NCBI GenBank assembly: GCA_019096195.1
Contig: JAGTXK010000187.1
Coordinates: forward strand, 744,001 to 808,000
Source: Boletus sp. NGJ
Lineage: Eukaryota; Basidiomycota; Agaricomycetes; Boletales; Boletaceae
Direction of reading: 5' to 3'
Length of the DNA stretch: 64,000 nt
Part shown: positions 55,901-64,000 of the stretch, piece after piece
How the letters are laid out: every line of letters starts with the position of its first letter
How positions within the stretch are numbered: the stretch's first letter is position 1
Position numbers and translations under genes: made by a program
Notes under the pieces: generated by a model
Database searches by the model: none
Told to the model about the DNA's origin: nothing
Seen by the model: only the letters and a program-made list of their open reading frames with translations

Positions 55901-56434
55901 TGATTTGGACATCCTTTCACAGGTTGACGGGAATGAGGTAGCGGCCCACAAAAATGTAGTGGTAGGTTGACGATGTGACTTGTAGGTTTCCTGTTGGGTC
56001 CGCAGGAGGTGAGAGACGGGGACCGGGAGGATTTATTACATACGTGAGCCCAACAACAATGTGTTTGTACGTAGCCTGCTGTGACGATCGGCCACACGTT
56101 GGGTCGCCTAAAACCCACCTCAATTTAAAGGCCGTGCCATTTGCTGATGGCGGCGGCAATCCTCTTGGGATCTGGGTGACAGTACGACATGGACATGCAC
56201 CCAGTTCGATCAGAAAAAATTAAAATAAAATAGTTCATGGATGGCGGCATGAAGCAGATTTATGGTGGGGTTTTGAACAGCGCCTACGGCGACCTTGCCA
56301 CAAGCCTCTTGGCCACTCACTTCAGCTTCTCCCCACTACCGTGTCTGCTCGTCAGTTACTTCCTACGGTATTCACCTTGCAAAGAGCCCGCCACCTGACC
56401 CACCACCAGCGACGACGACGACGACAACCACAAC
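52921..56434. other. Gene-poor region
   Basis: About 3.5 kb, the largest empty stretch in the window. Several frames of 60-160 codons exist on both strands (for example 53029-53511 plus and 55917-56159 minus), but none shows a recognisable motif, a signal peptide or a consistent set of splice sites. The right end holds the WC-1 promoter; a CAC/GAC-rich stretch precedes the start codon near 56395-56430. Confidence 0.45.
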
Positions 56435-59400
56435 ATGCCCTTCGAGCGATATCTTGCTGATGACCACGCTATCGACAACCAAGACCACAGACACGCCTAC
56501 GACGACGCCGACTGCCATTATGCTCATGGCCAGCACTTGTATTTGCCAGAAACCACTGCCCACTATAATCACCACCACGCCCATGCGGTCCAATTGCAGA
56601 TCCCTCAGTTCATGCTGAATGGCCCACCCATACTCGCACCGGGTGGTGGTGCAGAAGTTCTCCCAGCCGGTCTCTTGGACAGCGGTACAGGTTCGTTTGG
56701 ATCGTCCTGGTTCGCTAACAATGGCTTTGCACCGTATGTCCTGTACTTTTCCCACTCCTCTCGCTTGCTTACCCTCCCTCAAGCTTGCGCTCTGCCCTGA
56801 TCTCGAGACAGATTACTTCTGGCTCAGTGCCTGATAGTTCCAGCATTGTCTACCATACCTTTCCTCCTGATGGGTCGCAACGCCTCCCCTCCAATTACCC
56901 CCCGCGGTTCACTGCGAGCGTGGATCCGCGGCAGCAGCCACTTCCAGAACCACCACCCTCGCTCAAGCTCACCACGGCCTATATTTCTAAGCTTGCTACC
57001 TCCCCATCATCCATAGGTTCATCCAACACCACTTCGTATGCGTTCTCCAATGCCCTTGTTCCAGATCCTATTCCCTCTCTCTCCGTAACTGTTCCATCCA
57101 CGCTTGGCCTCCCAGTATATTCAGCCTCAGGCTTTGATGTCATCTCGATTCTCTCACGAGTAGTGAATCGTCTCAATCCTACCGTCCAGCTTGGTCCAGT
57201 CGATCTTTCGTGCTCATTCGTTATCGTGGACGTGAGACGATACGACTGCCCCATCGTGTACGCTTCTCCCACGTTCTGCCATCTGACGGGGTATAGCGAG
57301 CAAGAAGTTCTTGGACGTAATTGCCGCTTCTTGCAGTCCCCGACTGGTAACGTCGCAAAAGGTGAACCACGTCGCTTCGCGTCCCCAGAGGCTGTTTCCC
57401 ACATGCGAAAATTGCTTTCGTCGTCCAAGGAATGCCAAACGACTCTAGTCAATTATAGAAAGGGCGGACAAGCTTTTATCAATCTCGTCACCGTCATCCC
57501 TCTCCGCGGTGGCGTACATAATATGCCCGAGGAAGCTGATGAAGTCGCCTACCATATCGGATTTCAGGTGGACTTGACGGAGCAGCCAAACCGGATACTC
57601 GATAAACTACGCGATGGGAGTTATTGCGTCAACAACGGTTCATGGGGAACGACCAGCGTAGCCAGCAACGCTGGGCTTCGCGACATGAGTCATGGTCTTA
57701 GCCAGCTCACCCGAGCTCAGAACATGACGAATATCGGTCCCAAGGGCGGGAGACACGGGCAAATGATGAGTATAGCGGTGTCGAAGGACTTGAGAAACCT
57801 TATTGCCGACACAACTTTCACGGACTCCGTGCCAATCTCGACACGGACAAACATGTCTGGTTCAACTGGTGCTTCAAGTGGAGCAGCAGAGCAAGGCAGC
57901 AATGCAACGACTCCCCTCACAATGCTCATAACCCCACCCCCTAGCTCCACTTCTATGAATCGCATGTCGGCTAGCGGTAATACGCCGACGGCTGGGTCGA
58001 TTCCCGTTTCGGTATCCCCAGCCCTCTCACTCCTGCTTCTTGAATTTCTCCCAGATTTCTTGCTGGTCTTGTCTCTGAAAGGCGCCTTCCTGTATGTCGC
58101 GCCTTCGGTTCGACTTGTCCTTGGTTATGAACCACAGGAGCTTGTAGGTAGGAGCATATCTGATGTTTGTCATCCTGCCGATCTAGTGCCACTTATGAGA
58201 GAATTGAAGGAGGGTAGTGTGAGTGGGCTCGGTATTCCAGGGACCAGCGACGTTGGCTCGTCAACGGGAGCGGCGTCCAATCTTCTCCCAAAATCGGTGG
58301 ATCTCCTCTTCCGCGCTCTACCCAAGGCCTCGCCGTCTAGCGAGGCGCAGGACACGTCTGCTGAACTGGATGACTTTCATCCTTCCCAATTGTCATCCGT
58401 ATCGGCGTCCCAATCACCACTATCGTCGGAGACACTGTGTTCAAATGATTCGTCCAACGGAACAACACCGCCATATGTTTGGCTCGAATGTCGTGGCAGG
58501 CTCCACGTTGAACCAGGAAAAGGGCGGAAAGCGATCATACTCTCTGGGCGCGCACGGTGGATGCCAGTCGTGCGGTGGGGCAGCATTGATAAGATAGGTG
58601 GGGTTGGTAGTGTCCGGTGCCAAAGAGAAGATACCCAGAGCGGCTCGCGTAAGACGACAGGTGTGAAATCTCTTCCCTTCCTGCTAAACTCGAATATCTG
58701 TAGTTCTGATCGTTGTTTGACTCTCAGGTTCGAGGCTAAGTGAGACGTCTCCGGGCGAGGCAGCTGGAGGGGGATCAATGGATCCCTTGGAATTTTGGGC
58801 GCTGTTATCGTCCCAGGGTACCTTCCTCGTGGCTTCTGCGAGCGTGAGGGACGTGCTCGGATGGGGAACAAGTGAGGTGATTGGGAGGAGTGTCTGGGCG
58901 ATGGTGAGGGATAGCCGAACTTGTAGCATGAGAGAGCGTGTCGAAGCTGAATTGGCCAAGTTGGATACGCCGGAGGTATGTCTGCTCTCCTTCTGGTTTC
59001 TGTCATGGTCATTTAGAGAATGTGCTCTCTTTTCTCGTCTGTGTCCGTGTAGGTGAAGAGCATGGTCGACCCTCCACCCACGGTCGTGACGACGTCTCTG
59101 GTGCATAAAGAATCACATGTGGTGCCTGTGCGACTCGTATTTTACCGTACACCACGGTCCCACAAATATGCGCCCCCCTTGACATCCTCCACTGGTGTTA
59201 CCTCGACCCCACTTATCCATCCGCTCAACAACCCGCTGTGTCCTATCGTATGTCAGGCTACCGTGCTGCGAAACACCGAGTACCCGTCGAGCAACAACAT
59301 TGACACTCGCTTTGGTCCTAGTTCGGGTCATGCACCGAGCCAGGTACAGATTCAGAAGGATATAGGGGACGATACAGACGAGTCAGGTTTCTTCATGCAC

Positions 59401-59850
59401 CACTCTGACGCATCGCTCTTTGGGGAACTGGAAACCGGTCGAGGGTCAAGTTGGCAATATGAACTTCAACAACTCAAGTTTGCGAACCAACGACTGCACG
59501 AGGAGTTGAACGCGCTCGAGGGCGCGCGTGCGAGTAGTGGGGCTCTGGCCGTGTCCTCTTCCAACACGATAGGCACAGGACACACCGGAACTGTTCCGCT
59601 CGGACAACCTTGCTCGTCTTCTCCATCTACCGCCGCAATTCCAATCCCGCAGTTGCCACAAACACAGCTGCATTATACGCCGTTGATGCACTCCATTCTT
59701 TCCACATCCTTGTCTCCGTTACATCCACCCAACAGTTTGCACGACCAGGATCCACCGTCTTCAGAGTGGTCTTCGCTCGCTGGTGCGAATGGGCAAGGAC
59801 CGAACCCCCTCAAACGCTCGTGGCGGTCAGAGGACGGTCCGATGGCGTGA
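56435..59850 (+). CDS. White Collar-1-like blue-light receptor
   Basis: Flavin photoreceptor and transcriptional regulator homologous to Neurospora WC-1 and agaricomycete wc-1/dst1/phrA. Four exons, 56435-56733, 56808-58648, 58728-58975 and 59053-59850, give 1061 aa with closed phases. The LOV domain (about residues 215-340) has the flavin-adduct cysteine in GRNCRFLQSP, preceded by YASPTFCHLTGYSEQEVL. A second PAS domain near residue 520 reads LLEFLPDFLLVLSLKGAFLY and LGYEPQELVGRSI; a third near 735 reads ASVRDVLGWGTSEVIG. A coiled segment (WQYELQQLKFANQRLHEELN) follows. The N terminus is His/Ala-rich. No GATA zinc finger is present at the C terminus, as in other basidiomycete WC-1 proteins, which work with a separate WC-2. 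Confidence 0.95.
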
Positions 59851-62277
59851 ATTCAGACCCAATGACTCCTCGCAGCGTGCAAGATGTAGATTGCGCAGAT
59901 ATGGATGGACAGACGAATATGGGCGGTGCAGAAAATTTTACAAGGAGGCTGCCCCCCACCCACCCACCCACCCACCTCCTGTCCATCCTTTCCCTCTTTG
60001 CTATCGTACTCGCTTTTTTCTTTTTCTTTTCTTTTTGTCGCTGTTTGCGCATCTGTCTCCCTTCATCGTTGCATACCCCGTCGCTGAATGCTTTTTTTTT
60101 GCTGTGCACTAGTCGTGGTTCAATATAACCCTGTGACGGATGGTCCGTCCTTGCTCTCTGTATTGCTAGTAACTCGTACCGTTGCGAAAACTATACGTGC
60201 CCTCACGACGATGGCGACTATCTTCGAGGATGCCTTTTTGGCTTCGGACATAGTTCGGCGACACAGCGGCCGGCAAGTCCCTGGTAGACGCCCCTGTGTT
60301 GGCCACCTTCATTCATTTGTCCACGATGTCGTACTTGAATACATCGTCGTTTTCTAATTCGAGACATCTTCCGACGGTTTCTGCTCTGTTTTTGTTTCTT
60401 TTTCTTCTTATAGATCCAAAGCACATTGACATAATACACATCTGTATCACAATCTTACCATGCTACGCTGTACCTACGCCCTGATCTTCGCTAGCCCGAG
60501 AATTCGACGATCGTTTTCAACGCGTGGCCTTCTCATCTCGGGTGTACCCTCGCGGCCACGTCGAATCATATACACACCTCCGATAAGGTTATCTTGTCGT
60601 TGAACGACATGCGAATGTGTCTGTGACACGGCGGTACTTGACCACGCTCAGCATTATAGTTTATATTGAGTATACCCAGACTATTACCTTTGTCTGGGGG
60701 GCGCATCGAACCAGAACGTCGACGACTTTGCTATTCTGCTAAAAAGACTGTCCTATCACAAATCATTACTGGCACCGTCCATCGAACGGTGTGAGACTCG
60801 GATCCCAGACACTGTCGAGTGTCCACTACAGGTTCATGTATCACCCAGGACAGTCTCGTTTACTGGTCCGAGGTGTCCGAGAGCGGGTGTCGAGACGACA
60901 GAAATGGCTGTGTCATGAGTCTGGGTCGGAGAAACTTGGACGATGCTCGTGTTTAGAAGGAGTCGGAGTCGGTGGAGCGCACGGATTGTGTCGGTAGTGT
61001 CATTACCCTGGGGCATCCTTGGGACATACGGAGATGGAGCACAGGCGGGATGAGGCTAGCTACGAGTGCGTCAGCTCTCCATCGCAGTTGGTTTGACGCG
61101 AATAAACTCACGCTCACTTTGTGCGTAAATACAGACCAGTCGTTTTAAATTCACCCTCGCGTGCTGAAATGACGCAACGAGGCCCGAATGTGCATTCGGT
61201 CTGGTATTGGGAAGCGTTGAAGTCCATCCATGGGTTCGTCCGACTGCAGAGGTCGTACCACCGCGACGATCCAAGCCTAACGAGCTAGTTTTCATTCCCG
61301 CGTCAGAATGCCGATAGTGAAGAAGATCATTTCTCTTGTAGGTTTCGTCGAACCTCGCAGGGGTGGCGCTCGAGAGCGTTCCGGCCTTCTTCCCGCGTTA
61401 CGCATCGACTGAGCGTGTACATGAGCACTGGATCCAAACGGAACCAATCTCCCCTACTCATGAACACCACCTTCCATCTGTAAACAGGAAAGATCACCAT
61501 CTTGAATCTGGTGAACGTTTAGTTCTCGGCTTCGACATGTGCCGACGACTTGTCATCGACCCTAAAAAAGCGAGGATCCGCTGGTCACAATCGGCGCCTG
61601 GACAACTTCCCGAACGCTCGGATACTCGTCGGTGTATAACCACTGCAGAGCTGACCCGACAACTTTGGTTGCCAGAAGTGGACCACCCTGGCCAGATCGA
61701 CAATGCTGACCTATGAGGCCGCTTTCGGACACCCTGGGCCGAGGCTCCAGTACTGTGTATTCAGAATGCGAACCTGCTGAGATCGATGGTAGCCTTGCAA
61801 ACTTTTGCCCCACTTCGAGTTGGCACTGCCGGAATCACCACCGTAGATTTAGGTTATATACGTATCGATTGATTTTGTATTGATCACTAGAACATGACAT
61901 TTGGATGTTCGAACAAACATCGACTGGTGCTCGGATCTATACTGCACATACATTTTCGTTAAAGGTTTTTAAAATGGGCTTCCGACAATGTGCGTTGACT
62001 GTTGAGCACGACCCGCACGCTTCCCACATCCGTTTAGTAGCGGGACCGAGGACGACCTCGGGATTTCTGCAGCGCGGTCAGAGCATACATTCGATTCCAG
62101 TGGAATTAATTCAGTCCCAGTAACCGTAAGCGCAAGTGCGACGAATCGTAGCGATTTTGGAGCATAGAAAGAGGCCATACATGAGAAAATAAATATGGGT
62201 ATCGTGAGTGACTGGATTACAAGTAGAAAATCGTAGAGGAAATCATTCAAAAGTCCACGAGTACGAGAGAATACAAA
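59851..62277. other. Gene-poor convergent region
   Basis: About 2.4 kb between the 3' ends of the WC-1 gene and the C2H2 gene. A plus-strand frame at 61363-61716 and several minus-strand frames show no recognisable domain. Nothing RNA-like was noticed. The CCCA tract is annotated separately. Confidence 0.45.
59949..59976 (+). repeat. CCCA tetranucleotide microsatellite
   Basis: Five to six tandem CCCA units about 100 bp past the WC-1 stop codon, followed by a T-rich stretch to about 60050. Probably within the WC-1 3' UTR. Such tracts vary between strains. Confidence 0.75.
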
Positions 62278-63970
62278 TCAGGAAAGAGTCATTGTCGCAG
62301 CAATGTCAGGGTGTAGAAGGGCCAGGTCGTATGTTGGTCTTATTTCCACTCCACGCTGTCGTGCCTGTGATTGCAGGATGATACAAGATTTGATCAATGG
62401 CACGAGGTCCTCGTTCTCGTTTCGTCGTGGCTTGAGGATATCGAATTCCTCGTGACCGAAGAGTGCCATAAATAATTCGTGCACCGTCGAAATGTGACGC
62501 TTCAACGCATCCTTGCGAGACAATCTAAACGGATCGATATCAGCAAAAACAGCCCGATCGAGGATAGAAAACCCAACAAGAGACTCACGGTCGGCACGAC
62601 TTTCCAAGTATCATACAAATGCGGCAATAAAATTCGCCTTCATCACAAGGTTTTTTCTTCTTGCGGCGCTTTACTTTGCAATCGCCCTGCTGTGGTCGAA
62701 ACATCAGGCGATGAAATGTTTGCCAAAGTGTCAGACATACCGCATCCGTGCATTCCCCCTGTCGTTGTTTTTTGGCACAGACCTCTAGGTCGTTCTCGGA
62801 CCGTTTGCGTTTCGCTGCCGGGGGATGGGTCGCAGAATTGCTCGAAGAGTGGGAGGAAGATCCACTTGGTGCTGAAGTCGAGGCTGGTGAGTCGACTGGC
62901 GACTGTCCTGCATCTGGTCCCGGCGGAGTGATAGCATCGACGAAAAAATCTGCAATCTGTTCTGGGGACAGCACGTGTGGGTATCCCTCGACGACGGTGG
63001 ACAAGGTGTCGATGCAATAATCTCCGTGACCAGAGCATTCAGAGTTGAGATTGCCGAAACAGCTGTGGATCGTCGTATTCTCCTCCGTTGGATGGGACTG
63101 GTTGTTGGACAGCACGTGTGGGTATTCCTCGACGAGGGCGGACAAGGTGTCGATGCAATAATCTCCGTGGCCAGAGCATTCAGAGTTGGGATTGTCGAAA
63201 CAGCTGTGGATCGTCGTATTCTCCTCCGTTGGATCCCCTGGCGCAACGAGACCCGAATGAGACTCTTCATTGGTCTGATAATATTCTCCATGAACGTCTC
63301 CAAGCTCCCGGCGAGGTTCCGCCACGGCGAGATCGCCTTCAGCAGCTTGCCCTTGATCCAGAGGTGCCTCGGACTGCGTAGGAACCGAAGACTGGAAAGT
63401 GAACGGGGCAGGTTGCTCGTGATGACCATTGTCCACGGAAAGAGGGACGGGGGCGTTGGTACTGGTAACATTTCGAACAAGCATGTCGTGGAAAGGGTAG
63501 TGCGTCCCAGGGACATTGGTGTTATTCATCGGTGGCGCTGGATTTTCCAGGGGTGGAATGAAGCCCGTCGGCGAATAAATGGTGTTGTGGCCTTGAAAGT
63601 TCGGCACGTTGTAGACACCACCCGCACCATACGCACCCCGAACCAAGGGAGAGAATGCGGGAAGGGTGGCATTGGCGGGCGAGGCTATAGGGGGGTGGGA
63701 CGCTCCAACGATCGGGTACAAGCTGGGATACTTGTGAAAGAAAGCCCTTGGGAGAACTCCAACGAATCGGGACGGATCCAGATACATCGATGTCGAAGCC
63801 CCCGGAAAATGTCTAGACGACATGGGAAACGAGGAAGCGGTGGATTTGAGGAAGGGGGTGGATGAAATATCTCGAGGTGAGGGATGACTAGCAGAAGCGG
63901 TCCTTCTGAGAGGGGGAGAAGCGTCAACGAGCTGAATATATAGCCAAAGGTTGGACTCTGTGATTAACAT
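62278..63970 (-). CDS. C2H2 zinc-finger-like protein with internal duplication
   Basis: Two exons, 63970-62589 and 62524-62278, join in phase 2 to give up to 542 aa. Most of the protein is a Pro/Ser/Asn-rich, probably disordered segment. Near residues 260-355 a 47-residue unit beginning PTEENTTIHSCF occurs twice. A basic stretch with a nuclear-localisation look (AAKRKRSEND, KVKRRKKKK) follows. The junction of the exons builds a C2H2-type pattern: YCRICMILGKSC, then LSRKDALKRHISTVH. The function is probably DNA binding, but this is inferred from one finger. The 5' end is uncertain: the ATG at 63970 is 30 bp from the window edge, and an acceptor-like TATTCAG at 63930 suggests the true start may lie outside or at a later ATG. 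Confidence 0.68.
62970..63241 (-). repeat. 141-bp tandem duplication inside a gene
   Basis: Two units start at 62970 and 63111, exactly 141 bp (47 codons) apart. They share the bases from AGCACGTGTGGGTAT through the block ending CTCCTCCGTTGGAT with only about ten differences over roughly 125 bp. The period is a multiple of three, so the coding frame is kept. The high identity points to a recent duplication. Confidence 0.9.
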
Positions 63971-64000
63971 GGTTAAACAAGCACCGTATGCTGTACGGTT

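Noticed and set aside
53029-56159. Frames of 60-160 codons in the gene-poor region
   Set aside because: No motif, signal peptide, coiled coil or splice-consistent partner exons could be found.
60690-60710. T-loop-like ATCGAACCAGAACG as a tRNA sign
   Set aside because: No acceptor stem or anticodon arm could be paired around it; no tRNA gene was found in the window.
1-64000. Transposons, virus-like elements and CRISPR arrays
   Set aside because: No transposase, reverse transcriptase, integrase or capsid-like frame, no long terminal or inverted repeats and no regularly spaced short repeats were noticed. A sensitive repeat search could still find old fragments, especially in 5.6-7.9 and 52.9-56.4 kb.

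Overview
The window is nuclear DNA from a filamentous basidiomycete, probably an agaricomycete. The evidence is intron style (many introns of 46-78 nt, gene density near one per 2 kb), a class I hydrophobin, a White Collar-1 photoreceptor without a C-terminal GATA zinc finger, CAP59-type glycosyltransferases, a CipC-like protein and F-box/LRR proteins of the agaricomycete type. A Rhizoctonia/Ceratobasidium-like source fits best, but this is an inference from family flavour and not a database result. Exon models below were built by hand from splice sites; nearly all keep an open frame with phases that add up.

Layout. 0-5.6 kb: two tandem GT69 (CAP59/CMT1-like) genes on the minus strand. 5.6-9.1 kb: gene-poor DNA with a decayed M28 aminopeptidase copy. 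9.1-14 kb: cystathionine gamma-lyase and a SLMAP/Far9-like FHA protein. 15-20 kb: secreted M28 aminopeptidase, HpcH/HpaI aldolase, and a mitochondrial helical protein. 21-28 kb: ammonium transporter with GATA sites upstream, a glycine-rich-domain (DUF1399) gene carrying a frameshift, and a glutamine-synthetase-like enzyme. 28.5-35.3 kb: small Cys-rich protein, F-box protein, tRNA methyltransferase Trm44, a hydrophobin split over three small exons, and an LRR-like gene with two 37-nt introns. 35.8-43.4 kb: mitochondrial uS7, eIF2-alpha and Tsr3 in a head-to-tail series, then a BTB plus CAP-Gly protein reading away from Tsr3. 44-51.5 kb: membrane HET-like protein, CipC-like protein, then cytosolic uL16 and mitochondrial mL41 sharing a divergent promoter. 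51.5-56.4 kb: an SGNH-hydrolase relic and empty DNA. 56.4-64 kb: WC-1 homologue and a C2H2 zinc-finger protein with an internal 141-bp duplication.

No operon-like pathway is present. The functional themes are nitrogen and sulfur nutrition (ammonium transporter, GS-like enzyme, cystathionine lyase, secreted peptidase), cell surface (GT69 pair, hydrophobin), protein synthesis (uS7m, eIF2-alpha, Tsr3, Trm44, uL16, mL41) and signalling (WC-1, FHA/STRIPAK-like, HET-like). I found no CRISPR array, rRNA or tRNA gene, and no transposon or virus-like element that I could support. The most useful observations are the mosaic GT69 duplication, two decayed paralogues of secreted hydrolases, the hidden hydrophobin, in-frame GC-AG introns, unusually short introns, and the BTB/CAP-Gly fusion.
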